Positions 26,801 to 34,149 of a stretch of DNA of 64,000 nucleotides are shown here, in pieces. Numbering within the stretch: the first letter of the stretch is position 1; each line of letters starts with the position of its first letter. The notes under the pieces were generated by a model. That model worked only from the letters and a program-made list of their open reading frames with translations. It was not told the origin of the DNA and did not search any database. Source of the stretch: Silanimonas sp. (lineage in GTDB: Bacteria > Pseudomonadota > Gammaproteobacteria > Xanthomonadales > Xanthomonadaceae); the NCBI GenBank assembly GCA_018334015.1, contig JAGXTI010000014.1, forward strand, positions 186,001 through 250,000, written 5' to 3'. The position numbers and the translations under genes were made by a program.

Positions 26801-27054
26801 CCGCTCTTGTCCGGCAGCGAGACGGAGATGTCGAGCACGTCGTGCTCGCCGTCTTTGACCAGATCGACCTTGACCGCATCGACGTCGACGTTGACGTACT
26901 TGCGGATCACTTCGAGCAATTCGCGCCGAAGCAGTGGCAGGTAGTCGGGGCCGCCGCGGGTGCTGCGTTCCTGCGCGACGATGATGCGCAGGCGCTCCTT
27001 GGCGAGGTTGGCGGTGGCGGGCTTCTTGCCGGTCAGGAAATCGAACAGGCCCAT
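26797..27054 (-). CDS. minE: Cell division topological specificity factor MinE
   Basis: 85 residues. The N-terminal amphipathic segment [12 protein letters not shown] and the MinD-contact helix [20 protein letters not shown] are clear, followed by the dimerisation domain ([26 protein letters not shown]). It drives MinD off the membrane so that the division site is kept at mid-cell. It is the third gene of minCDE, 3 bases after minD. A good ATG at 27054. Confidence 0.97.
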   Translation of the reverse strand: MGLFDFLTGKKPATANLAKERLRIIVAQERSTRGGPDYLPLLRRELLEVIRKYVNVDVDAVKVDLVKDGEHDVLDISVSLPDKSG

Positions 27055-27057
27055 GGC

Positions 27058-27867
27058 TCAGCCCCCGAAGATCTTGGCGAAGAAACCTTTCTTCTCGGCC
27101 GTGGTGAAGCGCATCGGCCGCTCCTCACCCAGCAGGCGGGCAATGGCGTCGGTGTAGGCCTGGCCGGCGGCGCTCTGCTCGTCGAGGATGACCGGATTGC
27201 CGGCGTTCGAGGCCTGCAGCACATCGGGCGATTCCGGGATGACGCCGATCACCTTCAGGCCGAGGATCTCCTCGACATCGCCGATCGAGAGCATCTCGCC
27301 TTTCTCGACGCGCTCCGGGTTGTAGCGGGTCAGCAGCAGGTGCTCCTGCACGCGCTGACCACCCTCGGCCTTGCGGGTCTTGCTCTGCAACAGGCCGAGG
27401 ATGCGGTCGGAGTCGCGCACCGACGAGACCTCCGGGTTCACCACCACCAGCGCGCGGTCGGCGAAGTACATCGCCAGGAACGCACCCTTCTCGATACCGG
27501 CCGGCGAGTCGCAGACGATGAAATCGAAGCCGTCGTCGGCGAGGTCTTTCAGCACCTTCTCGACGCCTTCCTTGGTGAGGGCGTCCTTGTCGCGGGTCTG
27601 CGAGGCGGCCAGCACGAACAGGTTGTCGAAGCGCTTGTCCTTGATCAGCGCCTGCTTCAGTGAGGCCTCGCCGTGCACGACGTTGACGAAGTCGTACACC
27701 ACACGGCGCTCGCAGCCCATGATGAGGTCGAGGTTGCGCAGGCCGACGTCGAAGTCGATGACGGCGGTTTTCTTGCCGGCGCGGGCCAGGCCCATGGCGA
27801 TGCTGGCCGAGGTGGTCGTCTTGCCGACGCCGCCTTTGCCCGAGGTGATGACGAGGATTTCAGCCAA
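27058..27867 (-). CDS. minD: Septum site-determining ATPase MinD
   Basis: 269 residues. A deviant Walker A, SGKGGVGKTTTS, lies at about residues 9-20; CERRVVYDFVNVVHGEASLKQALI and FDFIVCDSPAGIE are MinD-specific, and the C-terminal amphipathic membrane-targeting helix (KKGFFAKIFGG) is intact. The only start fitting the family is TTG 27867 (TTG-GCT-GAA), with GGAG 8 bases upstream. This weaker start codon in the middle of minCDE may lower MinD output. The frame continues upstream through minC as a shadow. Confidence 0.97.
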   Translation of the reverse strand: MAEILVITSGKGGVGKTTTSASIAMGLARAGKKTAVIDFDVGLRNLDLIMGCERRVVYDFVNVVHGEASLKQALIKDKRFDNLFVLAASQTRDKDALTKEGVEKVLKDLADDGFDFIVCDSPAGIEKGAFLAMYFADRALVVVNPEVSSVRDSDRILGLLQSKTRKAEGGQRVQEHLLLTRYNPERVEKGEMLSIGDVEEILGLKVIGVIPESPDVLQASNAGNPVILDEQSAAGQAYTDAIARLLGEERPMRFTTAEKKGFFAKIFGG

Positions 27868-27907
27868 GGTCGTTCTCCGTTTTGATGGCGCGGTTGGGGC
27901 GCTGCAC

Positions 27908-28684
27908 TCAGGCCAGCGGCTGGATCTGCAGGATGTCGTCGGCGTCCAGCCAGACCTGCACGGGTTTGCCGTGCAGGGCTTTGGGCACGTCGTCGAGCAC
28001 TTTGTAATGGCCGGCGACGGCCACCAGTTCGGCGTGGAATTCGCGGCAGAAGATGCGGGCGCCAGTGAAGCCCGAGGCGCCGGCCAGGGCGCGGCCCCTG
28101 AGCGCGCCGTAGACGTGGATCGAGCCATCGGCGGCCACTTCGGCACCAGCACCGACCATGCCGAGCACGGTGAGGTCGCGCTGGGCGCCGAACAGCTGCT
28201 GGCCCGAGCGCACCGGCAGGGCATGCACCAGGCCGGGTTCGCTGCTCGTACTGGCCTTGCTGACCGCTGCCGGCTCGCTGGGCTGCGGCACCGGCTCCGG
28301 TGCGGCGGTGGGCAGGGCTTCGGCGGCCCGTTCGTACTGGGCGCGGAACTTGGCCAGCACCGGCAGGCCGAGCCGTTCGGCCAAGGCCTCGTTTTCCGGT
28401 GTGCCGTAGGCCAGCGCGACCGGATGCACGCCGGCATCCTCCAGCGCCCTGGCCAGCGCCTTGGCGGTGGCATCGTCGGGCAGGCGGGCGAGGCCACCGA
28501 AATCGAGGATCACCGCGGCCCGGGCGAACAGTTTCGGGGCGCGTTCGACGCGATCGCGCATTTCGGCCGCGAGCCGCTCCACGTCCAGTGTGCGCACGCG
28601 CAGGTTGGCGATGCCGACCTGGCCGAATTTGAGTTCGCCGGCCTGTTCGTGATCGGGCAGGGCGGCGGGTCGGGTCGGGGCCAT
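27908..28684 (-). CDS. minC: Septum site-determining protein MinC
   Basis: 258 residues. An N-terminal FtsZ-inhibiting domain (about residues 15-115, ELKFGQVGIANLRVRTLD), a Pro/Ala/Ser linker of about 40 residues, and a C-terminal beta-helix (about 155-258, VRSGQQLFGAQRDLTVLG, GALRGRALAGASG) that binds MinD. First gene of minCDE; 40 bases separate it from minD. ATG 28684 is 2 bases from the stop of the upstream GNAT gene, so transcription probably enters from there. Confidence 0.96.
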   Translation of the reverse strand: MAPTRPAALPDHEQAGELKFGQVGIANLRVRTLDVERLAAEMRDRVERAPKLFARAAVILDFGGLARLPDDATAKALARALEDAGVHPVALAYGTPENEALAERLGLPVLAKFRAQYERAAEALPTAAPEPVPQPSEPAAVSKASTSSEPGLVHALPVRSGQQLFGAQRDLTVLGMVGAGAEVAADGSIHVYGALRGRALAGASGFTGARIFCREFHAELVAVAGHYKVLDDVPKALHGKPVQVWLDADDILQIQPLA

Positions 28685-28686
28685 GC

Positions 28687-29283
28687 TCAGGCGCTCCCGA
28701 TCGTGCCGATCGATCCGCCCGGACGCTGTCGCGCGGCCAGCCAGGGGGCTTCGGGCAGGCGATCGCCGTAGGTGGCGGCGATCCAGGGGTGGCTGCAGAG
28801 GTCTTTCATCAGCATGCTGGCGCGCAGGCCGGTGCCGGGCATGGTCTGCTGGCCGATCTCGCGGAAACCGAAAGCGCCATGGAAGAGCAGGGCGGGGTCG
28901 TAGCCGACACCGAGGAAAACCTCGCAACAAAGCTGGGCCCAGCGCGGTTCGGCAAAACTCATCACATCGGCGTAGAAGGCCCGGCCACGGCCGCCACCGC
29001 GGCGTTGGGCGGCGATGACGATGCGGTCGATGTAGAGGAAATGGCGGTGCCGCTCGCGGAACCAGCGGAAGTTCGGGCTGTCGTGCGGGGCGGCGTCACT
29101 GAAGCCCACCAGGAAGCCACCCAGGCCACCGTCCTGCTCGATCACCCGGAAATAATCGGCGTGCTCCCAGAAGAACCGGGCCTTGTTGAGGTCCATTGGC
29201 AGGATCGAAGGACCGGCCGAATTGTTCAATGCGACGACCTGTTCCAGTTCGTCGGCACGGACATCGCGGATCTGGAACGGCAT
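28687..29283 (-). CDS. GNAT-family N-acetyltransferase
   Basis: 198 residues. The GNAT fold is suggested by VRADELEQVVALNNS at the N-terminus, LYIDRIVIAAQRRGGGRGRAFYADV (acetyl-CoA pyrophosphate loop RRGGGRG, about residues 92-116) and GYDPALLFHGAFGFREIGQQ (the F-x-x-x-GF end of the domain). The acceptor is unknown. ATG 29283 is preferred; an upstream non-ATG start (29322) would add 13 residues. It lies directly upstream of minC, on the same strand. Confidence 0.85.
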   Translation of the reverse strand: MPFQIRDVRADELEQVVALNNSAGPSILPMDLNKARFFWEHADYFRVIEQDGGLGGFLVGFSDAAPHDSPNFRWFRERHRHFLYIDRIVIAAQRRGGGRGRAFYADVMSFAEPRWAQLCCEVFLGVGYDPALLFHGAFGFREIGQQTMPGTGLRASMLMKDLCSHPWIAATYGDRLPEAPWLAARQRPGGSIGTIGSA

Positions 29284-29372
29284 TCCGGGCGGGTTCGTGG
29301 TGAAGACAAGCCAGTATCGCACGGGCCGGCACCGCGTGAATCCCGGGTCAACCGCGAGCGCCCGCGCTTAAG

Positions 29373-29378
29373 TAGCAT
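29373..29378 (+). promoter_or_regulatory. Candidate -10 box very close to the histidine kinase start
   Basis: TAGCAT ends 9 bases before ATG 29388. If used, the transcript would begin at or next to the GTG/ATG pair (29385-29390), that is, a leaderless mRNA. No ribosome binding site is seen there. Weak evidence. Confidence 0.25.
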
Positions 29379-29387
29379 GGCCGGGTG

Positions 29388-30551
29388 ATGCCGACGCGCC
29401 TGACCCACACCCAATTGCTCCGCTACGCCGGCCTGATCACCTGGGTCATGGTGGGCAGCGGGCTGGTCATGAACGCCCTGTTCCTGCTGGAGAGCCGCCC
29501 CGAGGGCCTGAGATTCGCCGTTTTCGCCATGCCGGTGGCGGCCTATCTGGTGTTCGGTCTGGCCTTCTGGCTGGCCACCGCCTCGCTGGTGCGCGCTCGC
29601 GGCCGGATCGGGGCGATCCTGCTCCTGCTTGCCATGACCGTCTCGGCCCTGGCCGTGAGCCTGCTCACCGACAGCGGCCTCGGCGCCATCCTGATGATGG
29701 TGATGGCGGCCGTGGTGCCCTGGCTGCTGCCGGGTTGGCCGGGCGTGGCCTGGCTCGTGCTGCAGCACCTGCCGCTGATCGGCATCTTCATGCAGGGGTT
29801 GGAGTTCCGTCTGGTCGAGGCCCTGATGCAGAGCCTGCTTTATGCCGGCGTTTCGGGCTTTGTCTACGTGGCCGGGCTGGTGGCCAAGCAACAGGCCGAG
29901 GCGCGCGAGGAGCAGCGCCGTCTGAACGCCGAACTGCGGGCGACGCGCTCCCTGCTCGCCGACAGCGCCCGCGTCGGCGAACGCCTGCGCATCTCCCGCG
30001 AGTTGCACGACCTGCTCGGTCACCACCTGACTGCGCTCAGCCTCAATCTCGAAGTGGCCGGCCATTTGAGTGAAGGGCGGGCACAGGAGCATGTCCGCCA
30101 GGCCCACACCCTCGCCCGGCTGCTGCTCACCGACGTGCGCGAGGCGGTGTCGGCCATGCGCGGCGAAGACCGTTTGGATCTTGCCGCGGCCCTGCAGACT
30201 CTGGTCGAGGGCGTGCCGGCACTGGAAGTGATCGTGGAGATCGAGGCCGCGCTGCCGGTCCAGGATGCCGAGCACGCCCAGGTGCTGCTGCGCTGCGCCC
30301 AGGAGATCATCACCAACACCATCCGCCATGCACAGGCACAACGCCTGTGGCTGAAACTCGCCCGCATCGACGGCGCGCTGCGGCTCTCGGCCCGCGATGA
30401 CGGCATCGGCGGCGAAACCGTGCGTGCCGGCAACGGCCTGTCCGGCATGCGCGAGCGCTTGCAGGCGGTCGGCGGCCGGCTCGAGATCGCCACCGCCCCC
30501 GGCCAGGGCTTCCGTATCGATATCCTCCTGCCCTTGGAAACCCCCGCATGA
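29388..30551 (+). CDS. Sensor histidine kinase, DesK/NarX-like (HisKA_3)
   Basis: 387 residues from ATG 29388 (GTG 29385 adds one). Five to six membrane helices fill residues 10-165 without a large periplasmic domain, followed by a coiled-coil linker. The HisKA_3 box RISRELHDLLGHHLTALSLNLE carries the phospho-acceptor His (about residue 210). The HATPase has CAQEIITNTIRHA (N box) and ARDDGIGG, GNGLSGMRERL (G boxes). The lack of a sensor domain suggests sensing within the membrane, as in DesK. ATGA overlap with its response regulator. Confidence 0.93.
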   Translation: MPTRLTHTQLLRYAGLITWVMVGSGLVMNALFLLESRPEGLRFAVFAMPVAAYLVFGLAFWLATASLVRARGRIGAILLLLAMTVSALAVSLLTDSGLGAILMMVMAAVVPWLLPGWPGVAWLVLQHLPLIGIFMQGLEFRLVEALMQSLLYAGVSGFVYVAGLVAKQQAEAREEQRRLNAELRATRSLLADSARVGERLRISRELHDLLGHHLTALSLNLEVAGHLSEGRAQEHVRQAHTLARLLLTDVREAVSAMRGEDRLDLAAALQTLVEGVPALEVIVEIEAALPVQDAEHAQVLLRCAQEIITNTIRHAQAQRLWLKLARIDGALRLSARDDGIGGETVRAGNGLSGMRERLQAVGGRLEIATAPGQGFRIDILLPLETPA

Positions 30552-31189
30552 TCCGCGTGATGCTTGTCGACGACCAGACCCTGGTGCGCCAGGGGGTCCG
30601 CTCCCTGCTCGAACTCGCCGAAGGCATCGCCGTGGTGGCCGAGGCCGCCGACGGCCAGCAGGCCGTGGAGCAGGTGCCCAAGGTCAAGCCCGATGTGCTG
30701 CTGATGGACATGCGCATGCCGGTGATGTCCGGCCTGGAGGCCCTGCGTGCGCTGGCCGCCGCCGGTGCCCTGCCACCCGCCATCATCCTCACCACCTTCG
30801 ACGATGACCAGCTGGTGCTGGCCGGCATCAAGGCCGGGGCCAGAGGCTACTTGTTGAAGGACGTGTCGTTGGAGCAGCTGGTCTCGGCGATCCAGACCGT
30901 GGCCGCCGGCGGCTCGCTGGTGCAGCCGGCCGTCACGGCCCGCCTGCTGTCGGGCCTCGAGGGCCTGCAGAACGTCTTCCACAGCCTGGAGCAGCCCGAC
31001 CCACTCACCGAGCGCGAAACCGAGATCCTGCGGCTGATGGCCGGCGGCTTCTCCAACAAGGAGATCGCCAATTCGCTGGGCGTGGCCGAGGGCACCATCA
31101 AGAACCACGTCTCCAACATTCTGTCCAAGCTCGGCGTACGCGACCGCACCCGTGCCGTGCTGCGTGCCTTCGAGCTGAAGCTAGTGTGA
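30548..31189 (+). CDS. NarL/FixJ-type response regulator
   Basis: 213 residues. The receiver domain (1-120) has VMLVDDQTLVRQG, phospho-Asp in DVLLMDMRMPVMSGLEAL (about residue 54), TTFDDDQ and KGYLLKD-like (GARGYLLKDVS, Lys about 105). The LuxR helix-turn-helix lies at about 148-205: LTERETEILRLMAGGFSNKEIA and EGTIKNHVSNILSKLGVRDRT. Coupled to the kinase gene by ATGA. Target genes are unknown; the next gene downstream has its own promoter-like sequence. Confidence 0.95.
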   Translation: MIRVMLVDDQTLVRQGVRSLLELAEGIAVVAEAADGQQAVEQVPKVKPDVLLMDMRMPVMSGLEALRALAAAGALPPAIILTTFDDDQLVLAGIKAGARGYLLKDVSLEQLVSAIQTVAAGGSLVQPAVTARLLSGLEGLQNVFHSLEQPDPLTERETEILRLMAGGFSNKEIANSLGVAEGTIKNHVSNILSKLGVRDRTRAVLRAFELKLV

Positions 31190-31234
31190 AGCCGGCCGCC
31201 GCCAGCCCTCTTCCAGCAGCTTCGACCAAGGCGC

Positions 31235-31264
31235 TTACGGGCCACCGCCCGGGGCTGCTATCCT
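31235..31264 (+). promoter_or_regulatory. Candidate promoter of the SRPBCC gene
   Basis: TTACGG, 18-base spacer, TATCCT preceded by TGC (extended -10), 57 bases before the ATG. The string GGGCTGCTATCCT is also found upstream of tpiA (58394-58406). Confidence 0.4.
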
Positions 31265-31272
31265 CTGTCGCT

Positions 31273-31300
31273 CCCCGGGGCGGCTGCCTGCCGCCCGGGG
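31273..31300 (+). other. Strong GC hairpin in the 5' leader of the SRPBCC gene
   Basis: CCCCGGGGCGGC (31273-31284), loop TGCCT, GCCGCCCGGGG (31290-31300): an 11-bp stem with one bulged base. It begins about 9 bases after the candidate -10 and ends 21 bases before the ATG, so it would form at the 5' end of the mRNA. Without a T-run it is not a normal terminator; it could stabilise or hold back the transcript. Confidence 0.45.
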
Positions 31301-31321
31301 CCGATCCCCCGGAGATGATGA

Positions 31322-32440
31322 ATGGCTCGATTCCTTGAAATCGTCGTGGCGACCCTGCTGGTCGTGGCGCTCGGCGTCGTTGTGGCCCTGTTCCTGCCTG
31401 CCAACCGCAGCTACACGCATGCGGTGGAAACCAACCGCCCGATCAATGTCGTGTTCGACATGCTCAATGGCTTCCAGCGTTTCAACGACTGGAACCACAT
31501 GAAGATCATCGACCCGACGGTCGAGTTCACCCTCTCCGGCCCGGCCTCCGGCGTCGGCGCCCGCCTCGATTTCCGCTCCGATAACCCGCGCATCGGCACG
31601 GGCAGCTGGGAGATCATCGAGAGCGTGCCGGGCGAGCGTATCGTGTTCGCCATCGATACGCCGACCATGGGCCACAACAAGACCATGCGCTTCAGTTTCG
31701 AGCGCACCGGCCGCAACCAGCGCAACGTCGAGATCTCCAAGCGCTACCGGGTCGAGTACGGCTGGAACCTGATCGGCCGTTTCGCCGGCATCTACGTGGC
31801 CAGCAACATGGGCCGCCAGGTGCAGCTCAGCCTGCGCACCCTCAACAACGCTCTGGCCGGTATTCCGCGGGTTGATTACACCCTGTACCCGCATCCCTTC
31901 CAGGTGGTCGATATTCCGGCCCGCAACGTGCTGCAGGTCGAAGTGATCGCGCCGCTGGCCGATGACGGCGTGGCGGTGTCGATGACCAACCAGCGGCAGT
32001 GGATGGATCGAGTCATGACCGCGAACAACCTGGTCGCCGATGGCCCGATGCGGATCGTCACCCTCGACCGCAGCGCCGAGTCCTACACCTTCATCATGCA
32101 GTTGCCGGTCCGTCGCTCGGATGCCCCGGAGGGTGCTTCGTCGGCTCCCAGCGTGGCCGAACTGCCGGTCCTCGATGTCACCATCACCGGTGAAGGCAAC
32201 ACCGTGGCCTTTGCCCAGACCGCGCCGATGCGGGCCGCCAACACCCTCTGGGTCGGGCCGGCGCCGGGCCTGCAGCGGGTCCGCGACACCATCCGCGCTT
32301 GGGCCCTGGTCCGTGGTCTGGTGCCGGAGCCGGGTGCGCAGGGCTTCGACGACTACACCGTGGCGATCCCGGACATGCTGAGTCCGGAGGCCGAGTTCCA
32401 GGCCTTCGTGCCGCTGGCTGCGCCGTTGCCGGCGCCCTGA
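31322..32440 (+). CDS. Membrane-anchored SRPBCC-family protein
   Basis: 372 residues. One N-terminal helix (about residues 5-26, LEIVVATLLVVALGVVVALF) anchors it. An SRPBCC/polyketide-cyclase-like ligand-binding domain follows (about 30-175): the segment NRPINVVFDMLNGFQRFNDW is the family's typical opening (a ...VWDLLTDF...W-like pattern). The second half (about 180-372) looks like a GyrI-like effector-binding or tandem domain but is not clear to me. The function is unknown. The following ABC cassette begins 43 bases later. Confidence 0.72.
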   Translation: MARFLEIVVATLLVVALGVVVALFLPANRSYTHAVETNRPINVVFDMLNGFQRFNDWNHMKIIDPTVEFTLSGPASGVGARLDFRSDNPRIGTGSWEIIESVPGERIVFAIDTPTMGHNKTMRFSFERTGRNQRNVEISKRYRVEYGWNLIGRFAGIYVASNMGRQVQLSLRTLNNALAGIPRVDYTLYPHPFQVVDIPARNVLQVEVIAPLADDGVAVSMTNQRQWMDRVMTANNLVADGPMRIVTLDRSAESYTFIMQLPVRRSDAPEGASSAPSVAELPVLDVTITGEGNTVAFAQTAPMRAANTLWVGPAPGLQRVRDTIRAWALVRGLVPEPGAQGFDDYTVAIPDMLSPEAEFQAFVPLAAPLPAP

Positions 32441-32483
32441 TCCGGAAAGGCCGCGCCGGCGAACCCGGCGCGGCCTGCCGACG

Positions 32484-33416
32484 ATGATCGAAGCGGAAGG
32501 ACTGACCAAACGGTTCGACACCCGGCTCGCGGTCGACGACCTGGGTTTCAGGATCGAGCCCGGTGAAGTGGTGGCCCTGCTCGGCCCGAACGGGGCCGGC
32601 AAATCCACCACCATGAAAATGCTGGCGGGTTACCTCATCCCCGACGCCGGTCGGGCCCGCATCGCCCGCCATGATGTGGCCTTGCGGCCGGTGGCGGCAC
32701 GCCGTGCGCTGGGCTACCTGCCCGAGGGTGCGCCGGGCTACGGCGAGATGGAGGTCGCCGGTTTTCTCGGTTTTGTTGCCGACCTGCACGGCCTGCGCGG
32801 GGCAGGGCGGGCCTCGCGGCTGGATTTCGCCATCGGCCGATTGGCCTTGCGTGGTGTGCTGCGGCAACCGATCGATACGCTCTCGAAAGGCTTCCGCCGG
32901 CGCGTCGGTCTGGCGGCCGCCGTGCTGCACGATCCGCCGGTGCTGATGCTCGACGAGCCCACCGACGGTCTCGATCCCAACCAGAAGCACGAAGTGCGCG
33001 GCCTGATCCGCGAACTCTCGCCCGGTCGTACCATCGTGCTGTCCACCCACCTGCTCGAAGAGGTCGAGGCCATTGCCAGCCGTGCGCTGGTGATCGCTGC
33101 CGGTCGCCTGCGCGCCGATGACACGCCGGAAGGCCTGCTGGCCCGCTCGTGCCACCACGGCGCGGTGTCGTTCGATACCGCCGACGGACCTGCCGCACTG
33201 GCCGCGCTGGAGGGCATGGAAGGCATCGGCGAGTGCCGGATCGACCCGCAGGACGGCCGCGTGCTGGTCCTCGCCGGCGCCCGCCCGCCGGATCCCGAGG
33301 CGGTGTTGCACCGGCTCGCGGCGGGCAAGATCGCCATCCGTGCCTTGCGCATCGAGCGCGGCCGGCTGGACGAGGTGTTCCGTGCCCTCACCCATCAGGC
33401 ACCGGAGGCGGCATGA
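32484..33416 (+). CDS. ABC transporter ATP-binding protein (GldA/CcmA-like)
   Basis: 310 residues. Walker A LLGPNGAGKSTTMKML (about residues 33-48), Q-loop region GYLPEGAPGYGEM, signature LSKGFRRRVGLAAA (the normal LSGGQ is LSKGF, common in this group), Walker B VLMLDEPTDGLDPNQ (about 153-167) and H-loop STHLLEE. The C-terminal extension of about 80 residues is typical of export ATPases paired with ABC-2 permeases. It is coupled to the permease by ATGA. Confidence 0.93.
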   Translation: MIEAEGLTKRFDTRLAVDDLGFRIEPGEVVALLGPNGAGKSTTMKMLAGYLIPDAGRARIARHDVALRPVAARRALGYLPEGAPGYGEMEVAGFLGFVADLHGLRGAGRASRLDFAIGRLALRGVLRQPIDTLSKGFRRRVGLAAAVLHDPPVLMLDEPTDGLDPNQKHEVRGLIRELSPGRTIVLSTHLLEEVEAIASRALVIAAGRLRADDTPEGLLARSCHHGAVSFDTADGPAALAALEGMEGIGECRIDPQDGRVLVLAGARPPDPEAVLHRLAAGKIAIRALRIERGRLDEVFRALTHQAPEAA

Positions 33417-34147
33417 ACCCCACCGTCGTGATCGCCCGCCGAGAGTTCGCCGCCGCCTTCGCCTCGCCGCTGGCCGCGGTGTTTCTTGTGCTGTTCGCCG
33501 CCGCCTCGGCGGCGCTGGCCTTCTACCCCGGGGCCCTGTTCGATCGTGGTCAGGCCGATCTGCGGCCGTTTTTCGGCTTTCTGCCCTGGCTCTTTTTGGT
33601 GCTGGTGCCGGCGGTCGGGATGCGGCTCTGGGCGGAGGAGCGCAAGACCGGCACCCTCGAGCTGCTGCTCACCCTGCCGGTGACCACCACCCAGGCGGTG
33701 CTTGGCAAGTTCCTTGCCGGCTGGGCCCTGCTCGGTCTGGCCCTGCTGCTGACCACGCCCTTGTGGGCGGTGATCGCCTGGCTGGGCGAACCCGACCACG
33801 GCGTCATCGTCGCCAGCTACGCCGGTGCCTGGCTGCTGGCCGGCGCCATGCTGGCGGTGGCCGGCGCCCTCTCGGCCTGCACCCGCAGCCAGGTGGTGGC
33901 CTTCGTGCTGGCGGTGGTGCTGTGCTTCCTGATCATGCTGGCCGGCCAGCCGCTGGTGCAGGAGGCCCTGCGCGGCTGGGCACCGGACGGGCTGTTGGAC
34001 GCGGTGGCCCAGCTCAGCTTCCTCACCCGCTTCCAGGGCATCACCCGCGGGGTGCTGGCGCTCGGCGACCTGCTGTTCTTCCTGGCCACGATCGGTGCCT
34101 GGCTCGCCGCCACCGTGGTCGTGGTTGACGCCAAGAAGGCCGGCTGA
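33413..34147 (+). CDS. ABC-2 type permease (GldF-like)
   Basis: 244 residues, six membrane helices. It starts MNPTVVIARREFAAAFASPLAAVF, the usual opening of ABC-2 permeases; the conserved MRLWAEERKTGTLELLLTLPVTTTQAVLGKF stretch (about residues 71-101) lies after helix 2. It forms the membrane channel of the transporter with the preceding ATPase. Substrate unknown. It lies 2 bases before the auxiliary gene. Confidence 0.92.
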   Translation: MNPTVVIARREFAAAFASPLAAVFLVLFAAASAALAFYPGALFDRGQADLRPFFGFLPWLFLVLVPAVGMRLWAEERKTGTLELLLTLPVTTTQAVLGKFLAGWALLGLALLLTTPLWAVIAWLGEPDHGVIVASYAGAWLLAGAMLAVAGALSACTRSQVVAFVLAVVLCFLIMLAGQPLVQEALRGWAPDGLLDAVAQLSFLTRFQGITRGVLALGDLLFFLATIGAWLAATVVVVDAKKAG

Positions 34148-34149
34148 CC

